A stretch of DNA of 64,000 bases from Fusibacter paucivorans (GTDB lineage Bacteria; Bacillota; Clostridia; Peptostreptococcales; Acidaminobacteraceae), in NCBI RefSeq assembly GCF_018390735.1, contig NZ_JAHBCL010000003.1, positions 107,253-171,252 of the forward strand. The letters are read 5' to 3'. This document shows positions 17,798 through 27,741 of this stretch, in pieces. How positions within the stretch are numbered: the first letter of the stretch is position 1; each line of letters opens with the position of its first letter. The translations under genes were made by a program, and so were the position numbers. A model generated the notes under the pieces. It worked only from the letters and a program-made list of their open reading frames with translations, did not search any database and had not been told where the DNA came from.

Positions 17798-17834
17798 AAA
17801 ACCCAAATCATTGTTTTGCAGTGATTTGGGTTTT
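17798..17834 (+). terminator. Terminator of tRNA-Arg
   Basis: AAAACCCAAATCA and TGATTTGGGTTTT form a 13-bp stem with an 11-base loop, followed by a T-rich stretch, directly after the encoded CCA. Confidence 0.85.
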
Positions 17835-18085
17835 CTTATTTCTTATTTCTCATTTGCTCGTCACTTCCCCCTTCATTCATGTCTTTTCCGAAAAAAACGA
17901 AAATTGCTGTGAAGCCAAAATACCTATGCTATAATCAGTATATAACAAACTGGTATCCTTCAAATTTTAATCCTTTCACGATAATATACTATTCATAGTA
18001 CGTCAATTCAACCCCTTGTCGCGAAGGATCAATTATAGACAAAACTTCAATTACCTTATAACTGTTTATCGTTAGGAGGCCTCTC

Positions 18086-18274
18086 ATGGCAATTTTATCA
18101 TTCTACTTCATCACGGCAATCATCATAAGTGTTCTCTTTGTCGTTCTCATACTCACTTTATTTTTGAGAAAAAAAACAAATCGTTCGAAAACAATTTCTT
18201 TAAGCGGCTTAACGGATATGGAAGTAGAAGAAGTAAAACGCTATGTCGCTTCCATTCGCCAACGCCATGTATAG
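18086..18274 (+). CDS. Small single-pass membrane protein, function unknown
   Basis: A 62-residue protein with one strong hydrophobic helix (about 5-28), a Lys/Arg-rich turn (LRKKTNRSK) and a short charged tail. I do not recognise a family. It is supported by a near-perfect AGGAGG seven bases before the ATG. It stands alone between tRNA-Arg and the HD-GYP regulator, in the same direction as both, with 282 bp before the next gene. The positive-inside rule suggests the C terminus faces the cytoplasm. Confidence 0.6.
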   Translation: MAILSFYFITAIIISVLFVVLILTLFLRKKTNRSKTISLSGLTDMEVEEVKRYVASIRQRHV

Positions 18275-18556
18275 AAGCATCTTTTATAATCCTATATAAA
18301 GGCTCTGCGCTGCCGAACACTTTTGTTATTCATTAAATCTAACTATAAATCTAACTGTGGTATTCGTATTTTGTAATAGGTATTTAGACCTATTTTGTGA
18401 TAGAATGTTCTTAATTGACAAAATAAGATATCTATCATGCATTCACTGCCGCCTTTATTCACTTTACACTGCATAGATTGCCGTTATTTGGGTATGCCTT
18501 TTTAACAGATATTATGCATTCGTAATCGCCCGTCTATTTAGCCAAAGGAGACCGTT
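18275..18556. other. Gene-free gap with repeats before the HD-GYP gene
   Basis: No coding region is evident. It holds the inverted repeat AATAGGT-N6-ACCTATT (18375-18394), flanked by the imperfect direct pair TTTTGTAATAG and TTTTGTGATAG, and a double AAATCTAACT. A clear -35/-10 pair could not be picked. Confidence 0.4.
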
Positions 18557-19660
18557 ATGCTATCAAGAATACTCATTGTAGATGATTCTCTAATAGACAG
18601 GATCATGATACAAGAAATGCTTGCTGATTATGAGACAATCACCGCAGAGGGCGGTAGTGAAGCACTTGAAAAGCTTCGCACCGACAAAAGTGTCCAATTG
18701 GTCATCCTCGATTTAAACATGCCCGATATGAGCGGCTTCGAAGTGCTTGAAACCATTAACAACACACCGGAATTTGAAAATATCCGCGTCATTATTTTGA
18801 CGAATTACGAAGAAGTTGACAATGAGATTAAAGGGCTGGAGCTCGGTGCTGTCGATTATGTACGTAAACCCGTAAACATGCTTTCACTCCTCGTACGCAT
18901 AAAAAATCACATGCAGCTGATTCAACAGCAAAATGAAGTTGAAATGGACAATAAGAAATTAGATCAGCTGGTCTACCAAAAGACGAGAGAAGTCGTTAAT
19001 GCACGTGATATCACCATTAACGCACTGGTAAGTCTTCTTGAAGTCCGTAATATTGAGACGAGTAAACATACAAAGCGAACACGTGAAATGATGTCTATCT
19101 TAGCCAATCATCTCAAGCATAAACATATCTTCTCCGACATCCTCAAAGATGACTACATAGATCTCCTCGTCGCGACAACACCCCTGCACGATATTGGCAA
19201 AGTTGGAATATGCGATGCCATATTATTGAAACCCGGAAAATTGACGCCTCAAGAATATGAAATCATGAAGCAGCACGTCGACTGCGGCGTAAACGCACTT
19301 CAAAATGAACTGATCAGCGAACAGGAAACACCTGATTTCATTAAAATCGCCATTGAAATCATCGCTTATCATCATGAAAAATACGATGGTTCCGGTTATC
19401 CTAAAGGACTTGCCGGGGATGCCATCCCGCTTGCCGGTAGGTTAATGGCCATTATCGACGTCTTCGATGCCCTCATCAACAAACGCGTCTATAAAGAAGC
19501 TTATGATTTTGAAGAAACTGTAAGCTTGATCACAGCCGAACGCGGCAAACACTTTGATCCCCTAATTGTCGACGCTTTTCAAGACGTTAAAGAATCTTTT
19601 TTGGCAGTGATCAACAAATACTTGGTAGAGGATGATGACGATGAAACGGATTATTGCTAG
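18557..19660 (+). CDS. Response regulator with HD-GYP domain (probable c-di-GMP phosphodiesterase)
   Basis: A 367-residue RpfG-type protein. The receiver domain (1 to about 120) has the DD pair at 9-10 and phospho-acceptor Asp52 in LDLNMPDMSG. A coiled linker (about 121-150) leads to an HD-GYP domain with HD at 211-212 (PLHDIGKVG) and DGSGYP at 277-282, residues needed to hydrolyse cyclic di-GMP. AAAGGAG lies before the ATG. Its last 20 bases overlap the start of the hybrid kinase gene, so the two are probably one signalling pair. Output would be lowered c-di-GMP when phosphorylated. Confidence 0.92.
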   Translation: MLSRILIVDDSLIDRIMIQEMLADYETITAEGGSEALEKLRTDKSVQLVILDLNMPDMSGFEVLETINNTPEFENIRVIILTNYEEVDNEIKGLELGAVDYVRKPVNMLSLLVRIKNHMQLIQQQNEVEMDNKKLDQLVYQKTREVVNARDITINALVSLLEVRNIETSKHTKRTREMMSILANHLKHKHIFSDILKDDYIDLLVATTPLHDIGKVGICDAILLKPGKLTPQEYEIMKQHVDCGVNALQNELISEQETPDFIKIAIEIIAYHHEKYDGSGYPKGLAGDAIPLAGRLMAIIDVFDALINKRVYKEAYDFEETVSLITAERGKHFDPLIVDAFQDVKESFLAVINKYLVEDDDDETDYC

Positions 19661-22637
19661 TATTGTATCTCTTATGCTCATGAGTGCTGTGTTGCTCAGC
19701 ACCTTCGGTTTCGCAGATACCAATGATTCAGACATTTATTTTACACAGGATGAGCTGGACTTTATTGCGGCGCACCCGTTAATTCACGTCGGCGTCGACA
19801 CCGAATTCGTCCCTTTTGAATTCGTTGATGATCGCGGCAGATACGAGGGAATCGCCAGTGAATACTTAACCTATATCCAAAACGAAACCGGTCTCTCCTT
19901 TGACATTGAAAAAGCATTTGAATGGCCGGAAATTTATAATATGGCACTTGAAGGTGAAATTGATCTGCTGCCGGCACTCACAAAAACAGAAAGTAGAGAA
20001 GCCGATTTTTATTTCTCCAATCCCTACTATACTTTTAAACGCGTCATTGTCGTCAGTGATACCGAATCACAAATTCGCGGCATTGATAATCTTACGCATT
20101 ATGTCGTCGCCGTTCAGGAAAATAGTTCCCACCACAGTTATTTGAGCCAAATGAAGGGACTAAGTCTATCACTTTATCCAACGGCAGAAAAAGCGCTGGC
20201 GGCAGTTGCCAGCGGCAAAGAACGCGTCTTTGTCGGCAATCTTGCGACGACAAATTATATCATCAGAAAAAACGGCCTTACCAATTTGAAGATGATCACT
20301 TTTGAATCTGATGAATCTCAAACCCTCCACTTTGCCGCTTCAGAAGAAATGGCACCGCTCATTCCCATTATCAATAAAGTCCTCATCAACATTCCCGAAG
20401 AAGAAAAAATAGCCATCAACAGCCGATGGGTCACGCTCAATATTGAACCGGACTACTCTGGACTCATTCGAAGATTTGTCGCTGCCGGTCTACTGATTCT
20501 ATTGCTCTTCATTGTATCGGCCTTCTGGATTGTCAAATTAAAAAAAGAAATCGCTGCGCGTCGGCTAGTGGAAGAAGCATTGACAATCGCGAAAAAGGAT
20601 GCAGAGTACGCCAATCAAGTAAAAAGCAACTTTCTCGCTAGAATGTCCCATGAAATTCGAACACCGCTCAATGCCATTTACGGTATCTCACATCTTCTAA
20701 AAAACACAGAGATGAGTGCCGTACAGACTTCCTATGTCAATCGTATTGTCAAATCATCCAAAGCGATTATCGATATCGTCAACGATATTTTAGATTACTC
20801 AAAAATTGACGCCGATAAGATGACCATTGAACGCATCACCTTTGATCTCGATCATCTGATTCAAAACATTATCATCATCACTTCCTACCCGCTGGATCGC
20901 AAGAAACTTCACTTTAGATTTTACAAAGAACCCGGAATTCCAAATATGTTTTTCGGCGATCGCAAGCGCATTGAGCAAGTGCTGATCAACCTGCTCAACA
21001 ACGCCGTCAAGTTTACTGAGGAAGGTGAAATTGCCTTTGAAATAAAATTACGTGCAAAAGAATCCGGTCGCTATATTCTCAACTTTATCATCAGCGATAC
21101 TGGCATTGGCATGTCAAAAAAAGCGCTAAACGACCTCTTTCAACCCTTTCAGCAAGCTGATGGCAGTATATCTCGTAAATACGGCGGCACTGGACTCGGT
21201 CTCTCTATTGTTAAACGACTCGTTGAATTAATGGATGGCAAAATTGACGTTTACAGCACAGTAGGCGAAGGTACCTCATTTGTCGTTGAATTGCCTCTTG
21301 AAATGGACGTTGAAGGCGAAAAAGCTTATCAAAAGGAACGCCAGCGCTATTATTTAAACGACATCCAAACCATCTTCTTTACGAAACGTCCTTCGCAACT
21401 GAATTTTCTGATAAACTCACTAAAGAATTTGGGAATCAATGCCCATATCATTTCAGATGAAGAAGCGGTTATCAAACATCTCAGGGAAGCTGCCGGGAAA
21501 TATGTCAAGCCCTACGATCTCGTCATCGTTGATTTTGATCCTTACTCAGACAATCAATCAGCACTTTACAATGAAATAATGAATAATGGCAATTTGGTCA
21601 ACAAGCCTAAAATCATCGCATTGGTTCCTTATACCAACGATTTGACCATCGAGAATCTTCAACGGGATCCAGATATCATCGCACTGATTCATCCTGTCAT
21701 TACGTCAGTCCTTTACGATGCCATCGTTGAATTATTCTACGCTAAAAAATCAGTCCTTAAAACGACGTCAAATGCGCTGTCAGACATTTCAAAACACTTT
21801 GCCGACGATTACCATAAAATACTGATTGTCGATGACAATCTAACCAATCAGATGATTGTCTCCGAAATACTGGCACAGCACCAAATTACGTATTATGTTG
21901 CCGATAACGGCAAAGAAGCCATAGAACAATATAAACGTCACCACGCCTATATCGCTCTGATATTAATGGATCTTCACATGCCAATCATGAACGGATTTGA
22001 AGCCTCTGAGCACATTCAGGCACTTTCAACTGAGGTGCCAATTCTAGCCATGACAGCTGATGTCATTGAAGACACTTTAGAAAAACTAAATACACATGGT
22101 ATGGTTGACTATATTCTAAAACCATTCGATCCCGATGTGCTCATTGAGAAAATTGCAATGTATATGAAAGCGGATGTTCAAGGCACTGATCGAGACCAAG
22201 ACATCAATTCAGAAGCCTCTGAAACCTCAGAGAATAACGGGGCGCTCAAACGACATGAAAGTCGCAAGGCACTCGAAGAACACACTTCTGCTGTAATGGA
22301 CTTCCAAAAAGCACTGCATCATACAGGGCTGCCGAAGGATAAGCTCAAGCGCATTCTAAGTGTTTATCGACAAGAAAATGAGGGATTTGTCGCAACACTT
22401 GAAAACAAACTTTCAGAGGGTGATTATGTTAGCGCCGAAAAGATGGTGCATAAACTAAAAAGCAGCACCGGCGGTATCAGTGCTGATACATTGCATAAAG
22501 AATTAATTAATTTCCAAGCACAGTTGAAAGATGGCGATGAAGCTGTTATTCATCAGTCATTTGTCACTGTTAAACATCAAATCACGCAGCTGTTGATGGA
22601 AATTGATGCCATTCTCAGCATTGAAAAGGACCACTAG
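19641..22637 (+). CDS. Hybrid sensor kinase: periplasmic solute-binding sensor, kinase, receivers and HPt
   Basis: About 998 residues. Order: signal peptide; a family-3 solute-binding sensor outside the membrane (about 30-265); one transmembrane helix (about 275-295); HisKA with phospho-His337 (MSHEIRTPLNAI); HATPase with GTGLGLSIV; a degenerate receiver-like block (about 565-695); a receiver with phospho-Asp777 (LILMDLHMPIMNG); and a C-terminal HPt domain with His937 (VHKLKSSTGG). This is a full phosphorelay in one chain. Three in-frame ATGs lie at 19632, 19635 and 19641; AGAGG at 19627-19631 best serves 19641. The HPt domain probably hands phosphate to the overlapping HD-GYP regulator. The sensor fold suggests an amino-acid-like ligand. 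Confidence 0.92.
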   Translation: MKRIIASIVSLMLMSAVLLSTFGFADTNDSDIYFTQDELDFIAAHPLIHVGVDTEFVPFEFVDDRGRYEGIASEYLTYIQNETGLSFDIEKAFEWPEIYNMALEGEIDLLPALTKTESREADFYFSNPYYTFKRVIVVSDTESQIRGIDNLTHYVVAVQENSSHHSYLSQMKGLSLSLYPTAEKALAAVASGKERVFVGNLATTNYIIRKNGLTNLKMITFESDESQTLHFAASEEMAPLIPIINKVLINIPEEEKIAINSRWVTLNIEPDYSGLIRRFVAAGLLILLLFIVSAFWIVKLKKEIAARRLVEEALTIAKKDAEYANQVKSNFLARMSHEIRTPLNAIYGISHLLKNTEMSAVQTSYVNRIVKSSKAIIDIVNDILDYSKIDADKMTIERITFDLDHLIQNIIIITSYPLDRKKLHFRFYKEPGIPNMFFGDRKRIEQVLINLLNNAVKFTEEGEIAFEIKLRAKESGRYILNFIISDTGIGMSKKALNDLFQPFQQADGSISRKYGGTGLGLSIVKRLVELMDGKIDVYSTVGEGTSFVVELPLEMDVEGEKAYQKERQRYYLNDIQTIFFTKRPSQLNFLINSLKNLGINAHIISDEEAVIKHLREAAGKYVKPYDLVIVDFDPYSDNQSALYNEIMNNGNLVNKPKIIALVPYTNDLTIENLQRDPDIIALIHPVITSVLYDAIVELFYAKKSVLKTTSNALSDISKHFADDYHKILIVDDNLTNQMIVSEILAQHQITYYVADNGKEAIEQYKRHHAYIALILMDLHMPIMNGFEASEHIQALSTEVPILAMTADVIEDTLEKLNTHGMVDYILKPFDPDVLIEKIAMYMKADVQGTDRDQDINSEASETSENNGALKRHESRKALEEHTSAVMDFQKALHHTGLPKDKLKRILSVYRQENEGFVATLENKLSEGDYVSAEKMVHKLKSSTGGISADTLHKELINFQAQLKDGDEAVIHQSFVTVKHQITQLLMEIDAILSIEKDH

Positions 22638-22718
22638 CTTAAGCATGGCATCATGCAGAAAAGCCACTGCCGCTGAACAGATCTGCCAATATCATTTTAA
22701 TCAAATATCACCACGTTG

Positions 22719-22754
22719 AAAACGCCTGTACACTTACCATTGTACAGGCGTTTT
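22719..22754. terminator. Bidirectional terminator between the hybrid kinase and argD
   Basis: AAAACGCCTGTACA and TGTACAGGCGTTTT form a 14-bp stem with an 8-base loop, with A and T runs on the two sides. It serves the rightward kinase operon and the leftward argJBD operon. Confidence 0.85.
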
Positions 22755-22807
22755 AGATGTGTGATTGTGTATGCTCTCGCGTCATCATCCATTTATTTTA
22801 AGCGTTT

Positions 22808-23989
22808 TTAAACCGTTAATGATGCAAGTACTTTGTCCAGAATTTGGCCCATCGCTTCAATATCTTCAGCTTTGACAATCAACGGCGGCACAAAGCGAAT
22901 GACTTGATGACCTGCACCAACCAGCAGTAATCCTTCCTCGATCGCCTTGCCAATAATCTCACTTGTCGGCAACGCATCGTCAATTAAAATGCCCTGAATA
23001 AGCCCCATGCCTTTCAGCTCTTTAATGATACTATATTTGCCCTTAAGTTCCTCTAATTTTGCTTTGAGAACATCGCCCATTTCATTAACATGCGCCAACA
23101 TATTTTCATCATCAATTTTATTCAACACGTAATTAGCCGCTGCACTTCCCAGCGCAGAACCACCAAATGTCGATGCATGGCAACTTGGCGAAAGCTTTGA
23201 CGCAACGCGTTCACTGACCAGTGAAACACCCATTGGGAAGCCTCCGGCAACACCTTTTGCAACGGAGACAATATCCGGTTCTAATCCGAACGCCTGATAA
23301 CCAAAGTAATGACCGGTTCTCGCAATCCCCGTTTGTACTTCATCGACAATCAACAGCAAATCATGTGTTTTGCAAAGTGATTTAATCGTTTCGACAAAGG
23401 CAGGCGCTATGGTAACAATGCCGCCTTCACCTTGAATCACTTCAACCATGATGGCAACCGTTTGATCGCCTACCGCTTCTTTTAACGCTTCCGAATCGTT
23501 ATAAGGTACATACTTAACCCCTTCGATCAATGGCGAAAAGTGTTTTTGATATTTTGTTTGACCCGTCATGGTCAATGCACCCATGGTTCTGCCGTGAAAG
23601 GAATTTGCCATGGTAATAATTTCATAGCGCGTATCCTCGCCATAGAGCCTTGCGAATTTGAGCGCCGCTTCATTGGCCTCTGCACCACTGTTGCAATAAA
23701 AAGCCTTAGATAATCCCGACCATTTTGTCAATTTTTCCGAAAGGGCTATATTTTGCGCATTCCAATAGAGATTGGAGACATGGCACATTTTAAGCGCCTG
23801 CTCTTTTAATGCTTCTGCATAGCCTTCATCGCCATAGCCCAGTGCATTCACTGCGATACCTGCTACAAAGTCTAAGTATGTCTTACCGGAATCATCTTTT
23901 AACGTCACACCGCTTCCCGATTCGAAAACGATTGGAAATCTGCCATAAGTATTGGCAATCACTTGTTTTGCCTGATCGATTGTCGCCAT
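22808..23989 (-). CDS. argD: Acetylornithine aminotransferase
   Basis: A 393-residue class-III PLP aminotransferase. It contains CNSGAEANEAALKFAR, HGRTMGALTMTGQ, the Asp of LLIVDEVQTGIARTG that contacts PLP, and the Schiff-base Lys in SVAKGVAGGFPMG. It converts N-acetylglutamate semialdehyde to N-acetylornithine. ATG at 23989 is chosen because AGGAGG ends six bases upstream; another ATG is only three bases away from that site. It is the last gene of argJ-argB-argD. Confidence 0.95.
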   Translation of the reverse strand: MATIDQAKQVIANTYGRFPIVFESGSGVTLKDDSGKTYLDFVAGIAVNALGYGDEGYAEALKEQALKMCHVSNLYWNAQNIALSEKLTKWSGLSKAFYCNSGAEANEAALKFARLYGEDTRYEIITMANSFHGRTMGALTMTGQTKYQKHFSPLIEGVKYVPYNDSEALKEAVGDQTVAIMVEVIQGEGGIVTIAPAFVETIKSLCKTHDLLLIVDEVQTGIARTGHYFGYQAFGLEPDIVSVAKGVAGGFPMGVSLVSERVASKLSPSCHASTFGGSALGSAAANYVLNKIDDENMLAHVNEMGDVLKAKLEELKGKYSIIKELKGMGLIQGILIDDALPTSEIIGKAIEEGLLLVGAGHQVIRFVPPLIVKAEDIEAMGQILDKVLASLTV

Positions 23990-24007
23990 CATCAACCTCC
24001 TGTTGTC

Positions 24008-24847
24008 TCATTTAAAAATTTTTGTACCGACACCACGCTGTGTAAAGATCTCAAGCAATATTGCATGATCCAGCGTGCCATTGAGGATATGCACATTTTC
24101 CACATCACTTTTGATGCAGCATTCAATTTTGGGAATCATCCCACCAGTAATCACGCCTTCGGCAATAAGGGTTTCCGCCTGTTTCATGGTAATTTCACTG
24201 ATCAACGCTTTGCCGTTCAGCACACCGTCAACATCGGTGAGCATGATGAGCTTCTCCGCTTTTAAAGCACCGGCTACTGCTGCCGCCGCTTCATCTGCAT
24301 TGACATTGAACGCATTGCCTTCTGCATCTGCACCAATTGGTGAAATGACCGGCACAAACTGTGCCTCTAAAAGCGTTTCAATCACTTTAGCATTGACTTC
24401 AGTGACGAGGCCCACCCGTTCAAAAGCGGGCTGTGATGCATCAAAAGGAACCGTCTTAAGCAATCCACCATCTCTACCGGAGATGCCGACAGCTTCACAT
24501 TCATTTTGCATCAGTGTCGCAACAACACTTTTATTGATCTTACCGGATAACATCATTTCCACGTATTCAATTTCTTCGGCTGTCGTCGCCCGGATCCCAT
24601 CGACAAAATGAGAGGGTTTACCGACTTCCTTGAGCAGTGCTGTGATTTCCTTCCCGCCCCCATGAACGATGACCGGGCGAATCCCAACGGATTTTAAAAG
24701 TGACACGTCTCTTAAAACCTGGCTTTTGAGTCGTTCATCTGTCATCGCACTGCCGCCGTATTTAATGACAAAAATTTTACCTTTAAAAGCATTGATATAG
24801 GGTAGCGCTTCAATTAAAATCTTTGCTTTATCAATTACCTTGTCCAT
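24008..24847 (-). CDS. argB: Acetylglutamate kinase
   Basis: A 279-residue amino-acid kinase with the N-terminal Lys motif VIKYGGSAM, the substrate loop VHGGGKEI, and LMLTDVDGVL near the ATP site. It phosphorylates N-acetylglutamate, the usual feedback step controlled by arginine. ATG at 24847 gives the common family start (short helix, then AKILIEALPYI). An in-frame ATG at 24868 overlaps the argJ stop (TGATG) and could also be used. It lies 18 bp upstream of argD. Confidence 0.94.
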   Translation of the reverse strand: MDKVIDKAKILIEALPYINAFKGKIFVIKYGGSAMTDERLKSQVLRDVSLLKSVGIRPVIVHGGGKEITALLKEVGKPSHFVDGIRATTAEEIEYVEMMLSGKINKSVVATLMQNECEAVGISGRDGGLLKTVPFDASQPAFERVGLVTEVNAKVIETLLEAQFVPVISPIGADAEGNAFNVNADEAAAAVAGALKAEKLIMLTDVDGVLNGKALISEITMKQAETLIAEGVITGGMIPKIECCIKSDVENVHILNGTLDHAILLEIFTQRGVGTKIFK

Positions 24848-24867
24848 GATTTGATCGCCACCCTCCA

Positions 24868-26091
24868 TCAGCTTCTGTACTCGCCGTTTATTTTTACGTA
24901 TTCATAGCTTAAGTCACAACCCCAGCCAACAGCGCTTCCTTCGCCTTCCTGCAACGCTAATGCGATCTTAATTTCGTCAGCGGACAAAATCTCAGCCGCC
25001 TTATCTTCTGAAAAGACAATGGGTTCGCCCTTCGCCAAAAGCTGAATCTTACCTTGCTCACTTGAAAACCACAAATCAACTTTCATTGGATCAAACGCCG
25101 CGCCTGAATAGCCTGCCGCGCAGAGTACCCTGCCCCAGTTGGCGTCCTCGCCGAAAAGCGCCGTCTTCACAAGATTGGATGTGAGAACAGATTTTACAAT
25201 TTGCTTTGCTTCGATCGTATTATTGGCACCTTCGACAGCAACTTCTATTAATTTATTGGCGCCTTCGCCATCTTTAACAATTTGCTTCGCCAATGTTTCA
25301 TGAACATAATAAAAAGCTTCTTTAAATGCATCATAAGCCGGCGTCCCGGTTGCAATCGGCGTATGACCAACAGCGCCATTCGCAAGTACCAATACCATAT
25401 CATTGGTGCTCGTATCGCCATCGACAGAAATCATATTGTAAGTATCTTCATTAATTTCTTTCAGCATCTGTGATAAGACAGCTTTTGAAATCACAGCATC
25501 CGTCGTAACAAATGACAGCATCGTCGCCATATTCGGATGAATCATGCCCGAACCCTTAGACATACCACTAATGGTAACCGTTTTGCCTTCAATTTCAAAT
25601 TGTACACAAATCGTCTTTGTAAACGTGTCTGTCGTCATGATCGCTTCTGCTGCTTCAAGACCAGATGCATCATCTTCTTTCAGCTTCGGAACGATCTGAT
25701 CAATGCCTTTCTCAATAACTGTCATTGGCATTGGAACGCCAATAACACCTGTTGAAGCGACCAGTACACCGGATGGTTTACAGTCCAAGAGCGCTGCTGT
25801 TTTAGTCGCCATGGTCTCGTTGTCCGCTATTCCCTGAAGGCCTGTACATGCGTTGGCATTGCCGCTGTTAACAACAATTGCTGATACTTTTTCACCTGAT
25901 TCATAAACGTTCTTATTCCACAAAACCGGCGCTGCTTTCACGACATTTGTCGTGAAAACACATGCAACTTCTGCCGGATATGATGTATATACCATTGCTA
26001 AATCTTTTTTTGCCTTCTTGATGCCACTGAACATACCAGCGGCTTTAAAACCTACGGGCTTATTAATATACCCTGGAATAACCTTGAACAT
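24868..26091 (-). CDS. argJ: Bifunctional glutamate N-acetyltransferase/ornithine acetyltransferase
   Basis: A 407-residue ArgJ. The self-cleavage region reads KGSGMIHPNMATMLSF, in which the Ala-Thr bond is cut and Thr becomes the nucleophile. It moves acetyl groups from acetylornithine to glutamate, giving the cyclic pathway; whether it also makes acetylglutamate from acetyl-CoA cannot be told from sequence. First gene of argJBD, preceded by GGAGG and an ArgR-type box. argC, usually the neighbour, is absent here. Confidence 0.95.
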   Translation of the reverse strand: MFKVIPGYINKPVGFKAAGMFSGIKKAKKDLAMVYTSYPAEVACVFTTNVVKAAPVLWNKNVYESGEKVSAIVVNSGNANACTGLQGIADNETMATKTAALLDCKPSGVLVASTGVIGVPMPMTVIEKGIDQIVPKLKEDDASGLEAAEAIMTTDTFTKTICVQFEIEGKTVTISGMSKGSGMIHPNMATMLSFVTTDAVISKAVLSQMLKEINEDTYNMISVDGDTSTNDMVLVLANGAVGHTPIATGTPAYDAFKEAFYYVHETLAKQIVKDGEGANKLIEVAVEGANNTIEAKQIVKSVLTSNLVKTALFGEDANWGRVLCAAGYSGAAFDPMKVDLWFSSEQGKIQLLAKGEPIVFSEDKAAEILSADEIKIALALQEGEGSAVGWGCDLSYEYVKINGEYRS

Positions 26092-26106
26092 TATATTACC
26101 TCCATT

Positions 26107-26147
26107 TTTGCATATTTATTCGACTTTATACATTTATTATTCATTTT
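26107..26147. promoter_or_regulatory. ARG-box-like sites upstream of argJ
   Basis: TTTGCATATTTATTCGAC (26107-26124) matches 13 of 18 positions of the Bacillus AhrC/ArgR consensus in reverse orientation. A second AT-rich site with CATTTATTATTCAT follows at about 26130-26144. Tandem boxes are typical of ArgR control. They lie directly upstream of the argJ ribosome site, so a bound repressor would block the operon. Confidence 0.55.
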
Positions 26148-26301
26148 GTTAAAGACGCCGCAATAGGCATTTTAAGTTAAAAATCATCTTTATTCTCCTT
26201 ATAGGTAAGACATCCCGAACGTCACTTTTCTAAAACGGGTGCCTTGCTTTTGATAATTATACATATTCATAAATATTTTTGCAACTATTTTTTAAATTTT
26301 T

Positions 26302-26331
26302 CTTGCATTTATATTTATTATTTTGTATAAT
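26302..26331 (+). promoter_or_regulatory. argG promoter overlapping an ARG box
   Basis: TTGCAT (26303-26308), a 17-bp spacer and TATAAT (26326-26331) make a good promoter. The 18-mer starting at 26302, CTTGCATTTATATTTATT, matches 15 of 18 positions of the reversed AhrC/ArgR box and covers the -35 element. A weaker box lies near 26266-26284. This predicts direct repression by arginine-bound ArgR. Confidence 0.62.
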
Positions 26332-26476
26332 CATGCTAACAAAAGTAATTAATCACGCTTCTTGAAACACGTGTTGACGTGTTAAAAAAATAATGAATGC
26401 CAAAATGGCTTTATCAGTATCAGTATTTTAGTATTAATTAGTATTAAAAGGAAAGATAATCTCGGAGGGAAAAATT

Positions 26477-27691
26477 ATGGCTAATAAAAAAGTAGTGCTC
26501 GCTTACTCGGGCGGACTGGATACAACGACCATCATTCCATGGCTTAAAGAAAATTACGATTATGATATTATCGCCGTATGCGTCAATGTCGGTCAAGGTG
26601 TTGAAGAATTGGACAAGTTGGAAGAAAGAGCACTTGGTTCAGGTGCTGCAAAAGTCTTTGTCGTTGATGTTACAGAAGAATTCGTTACAGACTATATCTG
26701 GCCGACCGTTAAATCCGGTGCTATTTATGAAAGTGAATACCTGCTAGGGACTTCAATGGCAAGACCGCTTATCTCAAAAGTCCTCGTTGACATCGCTATC
26801 CAAGAAGGCGCAGAAGCGATCTGCCACGGTGCCACAGGTAAAGGAAACGACCAAGTTCGCTTTGAACTCGGTATTAAGGCATTGAAACCGGAACTTAAAA
26901 TCATTGCCCCATGGCGTTTATGGGATATTCAATCAAGGCAAGATGCCATTGACTACTGTCATTCAAAAGGGATTTTCCTACCTTTTAGTGCAGAACAAAG
27001 CTATAGCCGCGATAAAAACCTCTGGCATATTTCACATGAAGGTCTTGAAATTGAAGACCCTTCATTTGAAGCTGATTACTCAAAGATACTCAAAATTTCC
27101 AGTACAGTTGAAAATGCACCTGACAAAGCTGAATATTTAACGATCAGCTTTGAGCAAGGCGTACCAACTGCCATTGACGGTACTGCTTATAGCCCTGTGG
27201 CACTTATGGAAAAGCTGAATGAACTCGGCGGTAAACATGCCATTGGTACCATCGACCTCCTCGAAAACCGCGTTGTCGGGATGAAATCCAGAGGTATATA
27301 CGAAACACCGGGCGGCACAATCCTTTATAAAGCACATGAAGCACTTGAGCATCTCTGCCTTGACCGTGAAACTTACAGCTTCAAGCTCACAGCAGCTCAA
27401 AAATTCGCCGATATCGTCTACAATGGCCAATGGTTTAGTCCGCTCAGGGAATCACTTTCTACTTTCTTTGATACAACACAGGAAACGGTAACCGGCGATG
27501 TTAAATTAAAACTCTATAAAGGCAATATCATCATGGCAGGTGCCACATCACCGTATTCTCTTTACAATGCATCACTCTCCAGCTTCGAAACTGGCGAACT
27601 CTACAGTCACAAAGATGCAGAAGGCTTTATTAATCTTTACGGCCTGCCAATGGCCGTCCGCGCATGGATGAAGAAAAGCAATGAAAAATAG
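26477..27691 (+). CDS. argG: Argininosuccinate synthase
   Basis: A 404-residue ATP-dependent ligase joining citrulline and aspartate. It has the N-terminal PP-loop [25 protein letters not shown] and the [14 protein letters not shown] middle segment. The length is typical. GGAGGG precedes the ATG. It is transcribed rightward from an ArgR-overlapped promoter that faces argJBD, and is followed by a terminator and then argH. Confidence 0.97.
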   Translation: MANKKVVLAYSGGLDTTTIIPWLKENYDYDIIAVCVNVGQGVEELDKLEERALGSGAAKVFVVDVTEEFVTDYIWPTVKSGAIYESEYLLGTSMARPLISKVLVDIAIQEGAEAICHGATGKGNDQVRFELGIKALKPELKIIAPWRLWDIQSRQDAIDYCHSKGIFLPFSAEQSYSRDKNLWHISHEGLEIEDPSFEADYSKILKISSTVENAPDKAEYLTISFEQGVPTAIDGTAYSPVALMEKLNELGGKHAIGTIDLLENRVVGMKSRGIYETPGGTILYKAHEALEHLCLDRETYSFKLTAAQKFADIVYNGQWFSPLRESLSTFFDTTQETVTGDVKLKLYKGNIIMAGATSPYSLYNASLSSFETGELYSHKDAEGFINLYGLPMAVRAWMKKSNEK

Positions 27692-27741
27692 TGCTTAACA
27701 ACAGCATTCTATAAAGCATGATATACAAATCACATCAACAT

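Noticed and set aside
26366..26383. Terminator or attenuator (AACACG-TGTTGA-CGTGTT) upstream of argG
   Set aside because: On the plus strand the hairpin is followed by A residues, not T, and argG is on that strand, so it cannot be an intrinsic terminator for it.
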